DNA of 64,000 nucleotides. It comes from Xestospongia muta (taxonomy: Eukaryota > Porifera > Demospongiae > Haplosclerida > Petrosiidae). Position numbers and translations under genes: made by a program. The DNA is taken from positions 11,036,192-11,100,191 of the forward strand of contig OY848917.1 of the NCBI GenBank assembly GCA_963693285.1. The letters run 5' to 3'. Of the stretch, positions 37,501 to 51,118 are shown piece by piece (positions within the stretch are counted from its first letter, which is position 1; the number at the start of each line of letters is the position of its first letter). Below the pieces are notes generated by a model. It ran no database searches and was not told where the DNA came from. It saw only the letters and a program-made list of their open reading frames with translations.

Positions 37501-40500
37501 TATTTAACCAGTTTTCATAGTTAATCTAATCTTTTTTAACTTTCAAAATGCTCTAAACAGTTTATTTTAGAGTTTTAACCTATTTACACTACTTTATTAG
37601 TATATTTAAGACTGATAAACTTACTAAACTCATTCGACCATCTTATTTAACCAGTTTTCATAGTTAATTTCTAATCTTTTTTAACTTTCAAAAAGCTCTA
37701 AACAGTTTATTTTAGAGTTTTAACCTATTTAGACTACTGTATATGTATATTTAACACAGATAAACTTACTAAACTCTTTCGATCAGGTTATTTAATCAGT
37801 TTTCATAGTTAATTTCTAATCTTTTTTAACTTTCAAAAAGCTCTAAACAGTTTATTTTACAGTTTTAACCTATTTAGACTGCTTTATTAGTATCTTTAAC
37901 ACAGATAAACTCACTAAACTCTTTAGATCTGCTTTTTTAACCAGTTTTCATAGTTAATTTCTAATCTTTCTTTTTTTTCAAAAATCTCTAAACAGTTTAT
38001 TTTAGAGTTTTCACATATTCAGACTACTTTATTAGTATATTTAAGACAGATAAACTTACTAAACTCTTTCGATCAGCTTATTTAACCAGTTTTCATAGTT
38101 AATTTCTAATCTTTTTTAACTTTCATAAAGCTCTAAACACTTTATATTTTAGAGTTTTAATCTATTTACACTACTTTATTAGTATATTTAAGACAGATAA
38201 ACTTACTAAACTCTTTAGATCAGCTTGTTTAACCAGTTTTCACAGTTAATTTCTAATTTTTTTTAACTTACAAAAAGCTCTAAACTCTTTATTTTAGTCT
38301 TTTAACCTATTTAGACTACTTTATTAGTATGTTTAACAGAGATAAACTTACTAAACTCTTTAGATCAGCTTATTTAACCAGTTTTCACAGTTAATTTCTA
38401 ATCTTTTTTAACTTTCAAAAAGCTCTAAGCACTTTATTTAGAGTTTTAACCTATTTACAATACTTTATTAGTATCTTTAAGAGAGATAAACTTACTAAAC
38501 TCTTTAGATCAGCTTATTTAACCAGTTTTCACAGTTAATTTCTAATTTTTTTAACTTTCAAAAAGCTCTAAACTTTTTATTTTAGTCTTTTAACCTATTT
38601 AGACTATTTTATTAGTATGTTTAACAGAGATAAACTTACTAAGCTCTTTAGATCAGCTTATTTAACCAGTTTTCACCGTTAATTTCTAATCTTTTTAACT
38701 TTCAAAAAGCTCTAAACACTTTATTTTAGAGTTTTAACATATTCAGACTACTTTATTAGTATATTTAAGACAGATAAACTTACTAAACTCTTTCGATCAG
38801 CTTATTTAACCAGTTTTCATAGTTAATTTCTAATCTTTTTTAACTTTCAAAAAGTTCTAAACTTTTTATTTTAGTCTTTTAACCTATTTAGACTATTTTA
38901 TTAGTATGTTTAACAGAGATAAACTTACTAAGCTCTTTAGATCAGCTTATTTAACCAGTTTTCACAGTTAATTTCTAATCTTTTTTAACTTTCAAAAAGC
39001 TCTAAACACTTTATTTTAGAGTTTTAACTTATTTAGACTACTTTATTAGTATATTTAAGACATATAAACTTACTAAACTCTTTAGATAAGCTTATTTAAC
39101 CAGGTTTCACAGTTAATTTCTAATCTTTTTTAACTTTCAAAAGGCCCTAAACTCTTTATTTTAGAGTTTTAACCTATTTAGACTACTTTATTAGTATATT
39201 TAAGAGAGATAAACTTACTAAACTCTTTAGATTTGCTCTTTTAACCAGTTTTCAAAGTTAATTTCTAATCTTTTTTAACTTTCAAAAAGCTCTAAACAGT
39301 TTATTTTAGACGTTTAACCTATTTAGACTATTTTATTAGTATATTTAAGACTGATAAACTTACTAAACTCATTCGACCATCTTATTTAACCAGTTTTCAT
39401 AGTTAATTTCTAATCTTTTTTAACTTTCAAAATGCTCTTAATACTTTATTTTAGAGTTTTAACCTATTTAGACTACGTTATTAGTATATTTAAGAGAGAT
39501 AAACTTACTAAACTCTTTAGATAAGCTTATTTAACCAGTTTTCATTCTTACTTTTTAAACTTTTTAACTTTCAAAAAGGTCTAAATAGTTTATTTTAGAG
39601 TTTTAACCTATTTAGACTACTTTATTAGTATATTTAAGACAGATAAACTTACTAAACTCTTTCAATCAGCTTATTTAACCAGTTTTCATAGTTAATTTCT
39701 AATCTTTTTTAACTTTCAAAAAGCTCTAAACAGTTTATTTTAGACGTTTAACCTATTTAGACTATTTTATTAGTATATTTAAGACTGATAAACTTACTAA
39801 ACTCATTCGACCATCTTATTTAACCAGTTTTCATAGTTAATTTCTAATCTTTTTTAACTTTCAAAAAGCTCTAAATAGTTTATTTTAGAGTTTTAACCTA
39901 TTTAGACTACTGTATATGTATATTTAACACAGATAAACTTACTAAACTCTTTCGATCAGGTTATTTAACCAGTTTTCATAGTTAATTTCTAATTTTTTTT
40001 AACTTTCAAAAAGCTCTAAACAGTTTATTTTATAGTTTTAACCTATTTAGACTGCTTTATTAGTATCTTTAACACAGATAAACTCACTAAACTCTTTAGA
40101 TCTGCTTTTTTAACCAGTTTTCATAGTTAATTTCTAATCTTTCTTTTTTTTCAAAAATCTCTAAACAGTTTATTTTAGAGTTTTCACATATTCAGACTAC
40201 TTTATTAGTATATTTAAGACAGATAAACTTACTAAACTCTTTCGATCAGCTTATTTAACCAGTTTTCATGGTTAATTTCTAATCTTTTTTAACTTTGAAA
40301 AAGATCTAAAATCTTTATTTTAGAGTTTTAACCTATTTAGACAAATTTATTACTATATTTAAGACAGATAAACTTACTGAACTCTTCAGATCTGTTTACT
40401 TCAACCAGTTTTCATAGTTAATTTATAAACTTTTTTAACTTTAAAAAAACTCTAAACAGTTTATTTTTAATTTTTAACCAATAAGAGTACTTTATTAGTA

Positions 40501-41300
40501 TATTTAAGACAGATAAACTTACTAAACTCTTTCAATCAGCTTATTTAACCAGTTTTCATAATTAAATTCTAATCTTTTTTAAATTTCAAAAGGTCTAAAC
40601 AGTTTATTTTAGAGTTTTAACCTATTTAGAATGCTTTATTAGTATCTTAATGTCAGATAAAACTACTAAACTCTTTAGATCTGCTTATTTAACTACTTTT
40701 CATACTTGATTTCTAATTTTTTTTAACTTTCAAAAAGCTCTAAACAGTTTATCTTAGATTTTTCACAAATCTAGACTACTTTATTGGTATATTTAAGACA
40801 GATAAACGTACTAAACTCTTTCAATCAGCTTATTAACCAGTTTTCAGTGTTAATTTTTAATCTTTATTAAAAAAGCTCTAAAGAGTTTATTTTAGAGTTT
40901 TAACTTTTTTAGACTGCTTTATTATTATCTTTAAGAGAGATAAACTTACTAAACTCTTTAGATCTGCTTTTTTAACCAGTTTTCATAGTTAATGTGTAAT
41001 CTTTTTTTTTCTTTAAAAAGCTCTAAACAGTTTATTTTAGAGATATCACATATTTAGACTACTTTATTAGTATATTTAAGACATATAAACTTACTAAACT
41101 CTTTCGATCAGCTTATTTAACCAGTTTTCATAGTTAATTTCTAATCTTTTTTAACTTTCAAAAAGGTCTAAACAGTTTATTTTAGAGTTTTAACCTAGTT
41201 AGACTACTTTATTACTATATTTAAGACAGATAAACTTACTAAACTCTTCATATCTGCTTACTTAACCAGTTTTTATAGTTAATTTCTAATCTTTTTTAAC
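34500..41300. repeat. HOR region with 14-mer (2,024 bp) and 13-mer (1,881 bp) offsets
   Basis: The GATTTGCTCTTTTAACCAG monomer has its first G at 35,325, 37,349 and 39,230, spaced 2,024 and 1,881 bp. Around it recur the same neighbours: TATGTTTAACAGAGATAAAC with ACTAAGCTC; CTCTAAGCACTTTATTTAGAG (a 4-bp shorter form); CTGTATATGTATATTTAACAC; CATTCGACCATC; and the poly-T CTTTCTTTTTTTTC form. Blocks have been shuffled by whole-monomer gains and losses, so no single unit describes all of it. TTCACAG and TTCATAG monomers alternate, marking a mixing zone of the left and middle subfamilies. An insertion near 37,170 (GATATAATTATAAAC) is private. Confidence 0.75.
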
Positions 41301-42800
41301 TTTCAAAAAACTCTAAACAGTTTATTTTAGAGTTTTAAACTTTTTAGACTACTTTATTAGTATATTTAAGAGAGATAAAGTTACTAAAGTCTTTAGATCA
41401 GCTTATCTAACCAGGTTTCATAGTTAATTTCTAATCTTTTTTAACTTTCAAAAAGCTCTAAACAGTTTATTTTAGAGTTTTAACCTATTTAGACTACTTT
41501 ATTATATATTTAATACAGGTAAACTTACTAAACTCTTTAGATCAGCTTGCTTAACTAGTTTTCATAGTTAATTTCTAATCTTTTTTAACATTCTAAAAGC
41601 TCTAAACAGTTTATTTTAGAGTTTTAACCTACTTAGACTACTTTATTAGTATATTTAAGACAGATAAACTTACTAAACTCTTTAGATAAGTTTATTTAAT
41701 CAGTTTTCACAGTTAATTTCTAATCTTTTTTAACTTTCAAAAAGCTTTAAAGAGTTTATTTTTAAGTTTTAACCTATTTAGACTACTTTATTAGTATCTT
41801 TAGGACAGATAAACTTACTAAACTCTTTCGATCAGCTTATTTAACCAGTTTTCATAGTTATTTTCTAATCGTTTTAAATTTCAAAAAGCTCTAAACAGTT
41901 TATTTTAGAGTTTTAACCTATTTAGACTACTTTATTATATATTTAATACAGGTAAACTTACTAAACTCTTTAGATCAGCTTGCTTAACTAGTTTTCATAG
42001 TTAATTTCTAATCTTTTTTAACATTCTAAAAGCTCTAAACAGTTTATTTTAGAGTTTTAACCTACTTAGACTACTTTATTAGTATATTTAAGACAGATAA
42101 ACTTACTAAACTCTTTAGATAAGCTTATTTAATCAGTTTTCACAGTTAATTTCTAATCATTTTTAACTTTCAAAAAGCTTTAAAGAGTTTATTTTTAAGT
42201 TTTAACCTATTTAGACTACTTTATTATTATCTTTAGGACAGATAAACTTACTAAACTCTTTCGATCAGCTTATTTAACCAGTTTTCATAGTTATTTTCTA
42301 ATCGTTTTAAATTTCAAAAAGCTCTAAACAGTTTATTTTAGAGTTTTAACCTATTTAGACTACTTTATTATATATTTAATACAGGTAAACTTACTAAACT
42401 CTTTAGATCAGCTTGCTTAACTAGTTTTCATAGTTAATTTCTAATCTTTTTTAACATTCTAAAAGCTCTAAACAGTTTATTTTAGAGTTTTAACCTACTT
42501 AGACTACTTTATTAGTATATTTAAGACAGATAAACTTACTAAACTCTTTAGATAAGCTTATTTAATCAGTTTTCACAGTTATTTTCTAATCTTTTTTAAC
42601 TTTCAAAAAGCTTTAAAGAGTTTATTTTTAAGTTTTAACCTAATTAGACTACTTTATTAGTATCTTTAGGACAGATAAACTTACTAAACTCTTTCGATCA
42701 GCTTATTTAACCAGTTTTCATAGTTATTTTCTAATCGTTTTAAATTTCAAAAAGCTCTAAACAGTTTATTTTAAAGTTTTAACCTATTTAGACTACTTTA
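41300..42800. repeat. 3-mer HOR, 433 bp, three copies
   Basis: A regular three-monomer unit repeats three times. The ATTATATATTTAATACAGG monomer, which has lost three or four bases of TTAGTATATT, starts at 41,501, 41,934 and 42,367, exactly 433 bp apart both times. Each is followed by a GCTTGCTTAACTAG/AACATTCTAAAAGC monomer and then by one with GATAAG and TTTAATCAG. Copies differ by single bases only (for example ATTAGTATC against ATTATTATC near 42,225, and TAATTAG for TATTTAG near 42,642), so the triplication looks recent. Confidence 0.9.
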
Positions 42801-45080
42801 TTAGTATATTTAAGACAGATAAACTTATTCAACTCTTTAGATCTGCTCTTTTAACCAGTTTTCAAAGTTAATTTCTAATCTTTTTTAACTTTCAAAAAGC
42901 TATAAACAGTTTATTTTTAATTTTTAACCTATTTAGACTACTTTATTAGAATATTTTAGGCAGATAAACTTACTAAACTCTTTCGATCAGCTTATTTAAC
43001 AAGTTTTCAAAATTAATTTCTAATCTTTTTGAACGTTCGAAAAGCTCTAAACAGTTTATTTTAGAGTTTTCACCTATTTAGACTACATTATTAGTATATT
43101 TAAGAGAGATAAACTTACTAAACTCTTTAGATCAGCATATTTAATCAGTTTTCATAGTTAATTTCTAATCTTTTTTAATTTGAAAATGCTCTTAATACTT
43201 TATTTTAGAGTTTTAACCTATTTAGACTACTTTATTAGTATCTTTAAGACAGATAAACTTACTAAACTCTTTCGATCAGCTTATTTAACCAGTTTTCATA
43301 ATTAATTTCTAATCTTTTTTTACTTTCAAAAAGCTCTAAACAGTTTACTTTAGAGTTTTAACCTATTTAGACTACTTTATTAGTATATTTAAGAGAGATA
43401 AACTTACTAAACTCTTTAGATAAGCTTATTTAACCAGTTTTCATACTTACTTTTTAACATTTTAACTTTCAAAAACCTCTAAACAGTTTATTTTAGAGTT
43501 TTAACCTATTTAGACTACTTTATTAGTATATTTAACACCATAAACTTACTAAACTCTTTCGATCAGCTTATTTAACTAGATTTCATAGTTAATTTATAAT
43601 ATGTTTTAACTTTCAAAAAGCTCTTAATAATTTATTTTAGAGTTTTAACCTATTTAAACTACTTTATTAGTATCTTTAAGACAGATAAACTTACTAAACT
43701 CTTTAGATCAGCTTTTTTAACCAGTTTTCATAGTTAATTTCTAATCATTTTTAAGATTCAAAAAGCTCTAAACAGTTTATTTTAGAGTTTTAACCTATTT
43801 AGACTACTTTATTAGTATATTTAAGACAGATAAACTTACTAAACTCTTTAGATAAGCTTATTTAATCAGTTTTCACAGTTAATTTCTAATCTTTTTTAAC
43901 TTTCAAAAAGCTTTAAACAGTTTATTTTTAAGTTTTAACCTATTTAGACTACTTTATTAGTATCTTAAGGACAGATAAACTTACTAAACTCTTTCGATCA
44001 GCTTATTTAACCAGTTTTCATAGTTATTTTCTAATCTTTTTAAATTTCAAAAAGCTCTAAACAGTTTATTTTAAAGTTTTAACCTATTTAGACTACTTTA
44101 TTAGTATATTTAAGACAGATAAACTTATTCAACTCTTTAGATCTGCTCTTTTAACCAGGTTCAAAGTTAATTTCTAATCTTTTTTAACTTTCAAAAAGCT
44201 ATAAACAGTTTATTTTTAATTTTTACCCTATTTAGACTACTTTATTAGAATATTTTAGACAGATAAACTTACTAAACTCTTTCGATCAGCTTATTTAACA
44301 AGTTTTCAAAATTAATTTCTAAACTTTTTTAACTTTCAAAAAGCTCTAAACAGTTTATTTTAGAGTTTTCACCTATTTAGACTACATTATTAGTATATTT
44401 AAGAGAGATAAACTTACTAAACTCTTTAGATCAGCATATTTAGTCAGTTTTCATAGTTAATTTCTAATCTTTTTTAATTTGAAAATGCTCTTAATACTTT
44501 ATTTTAGAGTTTTAACCTATTTAGACTACTTTATTAGTATGTTTAAGCAGATAAACTTACTAAACTCTTTCGATCAGCTTATTTAACCAGTTTTCACAGT
44601 TAATTTCTAATCTTTTTTAACTTTCAAAAAGCTCTAAACAGTTTATTTTAGAGTTTTAACCTATTTAGACTACTTTATTAGTATATTTAAGAGAGATAAA
44701 CTTACTAAACTCTTTAGATAAGCTTATTTAACCAGTTTTCATACTTACTTTTTAACATTTTAACTTTCAAAAAGCTCTAAACAGTTTATTTATAGTTTTA
44801 ACCTATTTAGACTACTTTAATAGTATATTTAACACCATAAATTTACTAAACTCTTTCGATCAGCTTATTTAACTGGTTTTTATAGTTAATTTATAATATG
44901 TTTTAACTTTCAAAAAGCTCTTAATAATTTATTTTAGAGTTTTAACCTATTTAGACTACTTTATTAGTATCTTTAAGACAGATAAACTTACTAAACTCTT
45001 TAGATCAGCTTATTTAACCAGTTTTCATAGTTAATTTCTAATCATTTTTAAGTTTCAAAAAGCTCTAAACAGTTTATTTT
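42480..45080. repeat. 9-mer HOR, two copies (~1,297 bp)
   Basis: Two copies of a nine-monomer unit. TTTAACACCATAAAC recurs at 43,531 and 44,828 (+1,297), and CTTATTCAACTCTTTAGATC with CTGCTCTTTTAACCAG near 42,824 and 44,124 (+1,300). GGTTCAAAG (44,158) replaces GTTTTCAAAG in the second copy and accounts for part of the 3-bp difference. The unit also includes an AATTTGAAAATGCTCTTAATAC monomer and one with CATACTTACTTTTTAAC. Confidence 0.82.
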
Positions 45081-46930
45081 GAAGTTTTTACTTATTTTGG
45101 CTACTTTATTAGTATATTTAAGACAGATAATCTTACTAAACTCTTTAGAGTAGCCTATTTAACCAGGTTTCATACTTGATTTTTAACCTTTTTAACTTTG
45201 AAAAAGCTCTAAACAGTTTATTTTAGATTTTTAACCTATTTAGACTACTTTATAGTATATTTAACACCATAAAATTACTAAACTCTTTCGATCAGCTTAT
45301 TTAACTAGTTTTCATAGTTAATTTCTAAACTTTTTTCACTGTCAAAAAGCTCTAAACAGTTTATTTTAGAGTTTTAACCTATTTAGACTACTTTATTAGT
45401 ATATTTAAGACAAATAAACTGACTAAACTCTTTAGATCTGCTTATTTAACTCGATTTCATAGTTAATTTCTAATCTTTTTTAACTTTCAAAATCTCAATA
45501 TCCTTTAATTTTAGAGTTTTAACCTATTTAGACTACTTTATTACTATCTTTAAGATAGATAAACTTACTAAACTCTTTCGATGAGGTTATTTAACCAGTT
45601 TTCATAGTTAATTTCTAATCTTTTTTAACTTTCAAAACACTCTAAACTCTTTATTTTAGAGTTTTAACCTATTTAGACAACTTTATTACTATATTTAAGA
45701 CAGATAAACTTACTGAACTCTTCAGATCTGTTTACTTAACCAGTTTTCATAGTTAATTTTTAATCTTTTTTAACTTTCAAAAAACTCTAAACAGTTTATT
45801 TTTAATTTTTAACCTATTTAGACTACTTTATTAGTATATTTAAGACAGATAAACTTACTAAACTCTTTCAATCAGCTTATTTAACCAGTTTTCATAATTA
45901 AATTCTAATCTTTTTTTAAATTTCAAAATGTGTAAACAGTTTATTTTAGAGTTTTAACCTATTTAGAATGGTTTCTTAGTATCTTAAATTCAGATAATCT
46001 TACTAAACTCTTTATATCTGCTTATTTAACCAGTTTTCATGCTTAATTTCTAATTTTTTTTAACTTTCAAAAAGCTCTAAACAGTTAATTTTAGAGTTTT
46101 CACAAATCTAGACTACTTTATTAGTATATTTAAGACAGATAAAATTACTAAACTCTTTCAATCAGCTTATTTAAGCAGTTTTCAGTCTTAATTTCTAATA
46201 TTTTTTAACTTTCAAAAAGCTCTAAACAGTTTATTTTAGAGTTTTAACTTATTTAGACTGCTTTATTATTATCTTTAAGAGAGATAAACTTACTACACTC
46301 TTTAGATCTGCTTTTTAACCAGTTTTCATAGTTAATGTGTAATCTTTTTTTTCTATAAAAAAGCTCGAAACGGCTTATTTTAGAGATATCACATATTTAG
46401 ACTACATTATTTGTATATTTAAGACAGATAAACTTACTAAATTCTTTCGATCAGCTTATTTAACCAGTTTTCATAGTTAATTTCTAATCTTTTTTAACTT
46501 TCAAAAACGTCTAAACATTTTATTTTAGAGTTTAAACCTGTTTAGACTACTTTATTACTATAATTAAGACAGATAAACTTACTAAACTCTTCATATCTAC
46601 TTACTTAACCAGTTTTTATAGTTAATTTTTAATCTTTTTTAACCTTCAAAAAACTGTAAACAGTTTATTTTAGAGTTTTAAACTATTTAGACTACTTTAT
46701 TAGTCTATTTAAGACAGATAAACTTACTAAAGTCTTTAGATCAGCTTGTTTAACCAGTTTTCACAGTTAATTTCTAATATTTTTTAACTTTCAAAAAGGT
46801 CTAAATAGTTTATTTTAGAGTTTTAACCTATTTAGACTATACTATTAGTATATTTAAGACAGATAAACTTAATAAACTCTTTCGATCTGCTTATTTAACC
46901 AGTTTTCATACTTAATTTCTAATCTTTTTT
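45080..46930. repeat. Irregular, divergent monomers
   Basis: About 13 monomers with frequent private changes and no HOR that I can follow within the window, apart from partial similarity to the 29.5-30.3 and 40.3-41.3 kb series (CTTCAGATCTGTTTACTTAAC; TTTCACAAATCTAGAC; GAGATATCACATATTTAGAC). Examples of odd forms are CTCAATATCCTTTAATTTTAG near 45,494 and CTCGAAACGGC near 46,365. The stretch ends at the sharp left edge of the 4.19-kb duplicated block. Confidence 0.7.
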
Positions 46931-49900
46931 AACTTTCAAAAAGCTCTAAACTCTTTATTTTAGTCTTTTAACCTATTTAGACTACTTTATTAGTATATTT
47001 AAGACAGATGAACTTACTAAACTCTTTCGATCAGCTTATTTAAACAGTTTTCATAGTTAATTTATAATCTTTTTTAACTTTCAAAAAGCTCTAAACGGTT
47101 TATTTTAGATTTTTAACCTATTTAGACTACTTTATTAATATATTTAAGACAGATAAACTTACTCAACTCTTCATATCTGCTTACGTAACCAGTTTTCATA
47201 GTTAATTTCTAATTTTTTTTAACTTTCAAAAAGCTCCAAACAGTTTATTTGTAAGATTTAAGCTATCTAGACTACTTTATTAGTATATTTAAGACAGATA
47301 AACTTACTAAACTCTTTCAATCAGCTTATTTATCAAGTTTTCATAGTTAATTTCTAATCATTTTTAACTTTCAAAAAGCTCTAAACTCTTTATTTTAGAG
47401 TTTTTACCCATTTAGACTAGTTTATTAGTATATTTAAGACAGATAAACTTACTAAACTCTTTCGATCAGCTTAGTTAACCAGTTTTCATAGTTAATTTCT
47501 AATCTTTTTAACTTTGAAAATGCTCGTAATACTTTATTTTAGAGTTTTAACCTATTTAGACTACTTTATTAGTATCTTTAAGCCAAGTAAACTTACTAAA
47601 CTCTTTCGATCAGCTTATTTAACCAGTTTTCACAGTTAATTTCTAATCTTTTTAACTTTCATAAATCTCTAAAAGTTTCTTTGAAAGTTTTAACCTATTT
47701 AGACTACTTTATTAGTATATTTAAGACACAGAAACTTACTAAACTCTTCATATTAGCTTATTTAACCAGTTTTCATACTTAATTTTTAACAATTTTTAAT
47801 TTTTAATAAGCTCTAAACAGTTTATTTTAGAGTTTTAACCTATTTAAACAAGTTTATTAGTATATTTAAGACAGACAAACTTACTAAACTCTTTCGATCA
47901 GCTTATTTAACCAGTTTTCATAGATAATTTCTAATCTTTTTTAACTTTCAGAAAGCTCTAAACAGATTATTTTTAATTTTTAACCTATTTAGCCTACTTT
48001 ATTAGTATATATAAGACAGATAAACTTAATGAACTCTTTCGATCAGCTTATTTATCCAGTTTTCACAGTTAATTTCTAATCTTTTTTAACTTTCAAAAAG
48101 CTCTAATCAGTTCATTTTAGTGTTTTAAACTATTTAAACTACTTTATTAGTATCTTTAAGACAGATAAACTTACTAAACTCTCCAGATCTGCTTATTTAA
48201 CAAGTTTTCATAGTTAATTTCTAATCTTTTTTAATTTTCAAAAAGCTCTAAACAGTTTATTTTAGAGTTTTAAACTATTAAGACTACTTTATTAGTAATT
48301 TTAAGACAGATAAACTTACTAAACTCTTTAGATCTGCTTATTTAACCAGTTTTCATAGTTAATTTCTAATTTTTTTTAACTTTCAAAAAGCTCTAAACAG
48401 TTTATTTTAGATTTTTAACCTATTTATACCTCTTTATTAGTATATTTAAGACAGATAAACTTACTAAACTCTTTTGATTAGCTTATTTAACCAGTTTTCA
48501 TAGTTAATTTCTAATCTTTTTTAACGTTCAAAAAGCCCTTTATAGTTTATGTTAGATTTTTAACCTATTTAGACTACTTTATTAGTATCTTCAAGACAGA
48601 TAAACTTACTAAAGTCTTTAGATCTGCATATTTAACCAGATTTCGTAGTTAATTTCTAATCTTTTTTAACTTTCAAAAAGCTCTAAACTGTTTATTTTAG
48701 AGTTTTAACCTATTTAGAATACTTTATTAGTATGTTTAAGACAGATAAACTTACTAAACTTTTTCGATCAGCTCATTTAACCAGTTTTCATAGTTTATTT
48801 CTTATCTTTTTTAACATTCAAAAAGCTCTAAAAAGTTTATTTTAGAGTTTTAACCTATTTAGACTACTTTATTAGTATATTTAAGACAGATAAACTTACT
48901 AAACTCTTTAGATCAGCTTATTTAACCAGTTTTCATAGTTAATTTCTAATCTTTTTTATCTTTCAAAAAGCTCTAAACAGTTTATTTTAGAGTTTTAACC
49001 TATTTAGACTGCTTTATTAGAATCTTTAAGACAGATCAACTTACTAAACTCTATAGATCTGCTTATTTAACCAGTTTTCATTGATAATTTGTAATCATTT
49101 TTAAGTTTCAAAAAGGTCTAAACAGTCGATTTTTACGTTTTAACCTATTCAGACTATTTTATTAGTATATTTAAGAGAGATAAACTTACTAAACTCTTTA
49201 GATCAGCTTATTTAACCATTTTTCATAGTTAATTTCTCGTTTCTTTTAAATTTTAAAAAGCTCTAAACAGTCAATTTTTAAGTTTTAACCTATTTGGACT
49301 ACTTTATTAGTATATTTAAGACATATAAACTTACTAAACTCTTTCCATCAGCTTATTTAACCAGTTTTCATAGTTAATTTCTAATCTTTTTTAAATTTCA
49401 AAAAGCTCTAAACAGTCAATTTTTAATTTTTAACCTATATAGACTACTTTATTAGTATATTTAAAAATGATAAACTTATAAACTCTTTTTATCTGCTTAT
49501 TTAACCAGTTTTCATAGTTAATTTCTAATCTTTTTTAACCTTCAAAAAGCTCTAAACAGTAATTTTTAAGTTTTAACCTATTTAGAATACTTTATTAGTA
49601 TATTTAAGACAGATAAACTTACTAAACGCTTTCGATCAGCTTATTTAACCAGTTTTCATAGTTAATTTCTAATCTTTTTTAACTTTCATAAAACTCTAAA
49701 CAGTTTATTTTAGAGTTTTAACCTATTTAGACTACTTTATTGGTATATTTAAGACAGACAAACTTACTAATCTCTTTCGATCAGCTTATTATCCAGTTTT
49801 CATAGTTAATTTCTAATGTTTTTTAACTTTCAAAAAGCTCTAAACAGTTTATTTTAGATTTTTAACCTATTTAGCCTGCTTTATTAGTATATTTAAGACA

Positions 49901-51118
49901 GATAAACTTACTAAACTCTTTCCAACGGCTTATTTAACCAGTTTTCATAGTTAATTTCTAATCTTTTTTAACTTTCCAGAAGCTCTAAACAGTCAATTTT
50001 TAAGTTTTAACCTATTTAGACTACTTTATTAGTATATTTAAGAGATATAAACTTACTAAACTCTTTAGATTAGCTTATTTAACCAGTTTTTATAGTTAAT
50101 TTCTAATCTTTTTTAAATTTCAAAAAGCTCTAAACAGTCAATTTTTAAGTTTTAACATATTTAGAATACTTTATTAGTATATTTAAGACAGATAAACTTA
50201 CTAAACTCTTTCGATCAGCTTATTTAACCAGTTTTCATAGTTAATTTCTAATCTTTTTTAAATTTCAAAAAGCTCTAAACAGTCAATTTGTAAGTTTTAA
50301 CCTATTTACACTACTTTATCAGTATATTTAAGACAGATAAAGTTACTAAACTCTTTTTATCTGCTTATTTAACCACTTTTCATAGTTAATTTCTAATCTT
50401 TTTTAACCTTCAAAAAGCTCTAAACAGTCAATTTTTAAGTTTTAACCTATTTAGACTACTTTATTCGTATATTTAAGACAGACAGACTTAGTAAACTCTT
50501 TCGATCAGCTTATTTAACCAGTTTTCATAGTTAATTTCTAATCTTTTTTGACTTTCAAAAAGCTTTTATAGTTGTGTTAGAGTTTTAATCAATTTAGACT
50601 ACTTTATTAGTATCTTTAAAACAGATAAACTTACTAAACTCTTTAGATCTGCATATTTATCCATTTTTCATAGTTAATTTCTAATCTTTTTTAACTTTCA
50701 AAAAGCTCTAAACTGTTTATTTTAGAGTTTTAACCTATTTAGACTACTTTATTAGTATATTTAAGACAGATAAACTTACTAAACTCTTTTGATCAGCTTA
50801 TTTAACCAGTTTTCGTAGTTAATTTCTAATGTTTTTTAACATTCAAAAAGCACTAAAAAGTTTATTTTAGAGTTTTAACCTATTTAGATTACTTTATTAG
50901 TATATTTAAGACAGATAAACTTACTAAACTCTTTAGATCAGCTTATTTAACCAGTTTTCATAGTTAATTTCTAATCTTTTTTATCTTTCAAAAAGCTCTA
51001 AACAGTTTATTTTAGAGTTTTAACCTATTTAGACTACTTTATTAGTATATTTAAGACAGATAAACTTACTAAACTCTTTTGATCAGCTTATTTAACCAGT
51101 TTTCATAGTTAATTTCTA
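46930..51118. repeat. 29-monomer duplicated block, copy 1
   Basis: This 4.19-kb block occurs again at 58,656-62,843. Seven rare words were checked in both. Six give exactly 11,726 bp: ACGGTTTATTTTAG (CGG at 47,096), GTAAGATTTAAGC (47,251), GCCCTTTATAG (48,535), TAGTTTATTTCTTATC (48,791), TTGATAATTTGTAATC (49,081) and others nearby. AGCTTTTATAGTTG (50,561) gives 11,725. By eye I noticed fewer than about twenty single-base differences, apart from one replaced monomer. The block's own monomers differ far more from each other, so the duplication is recent relative to monomer divergence. The subfamily shifts inside it: AAACAGTCAATTTTTAAG monomers first become frequent after 49.1 kb. Confidence 0.92.
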
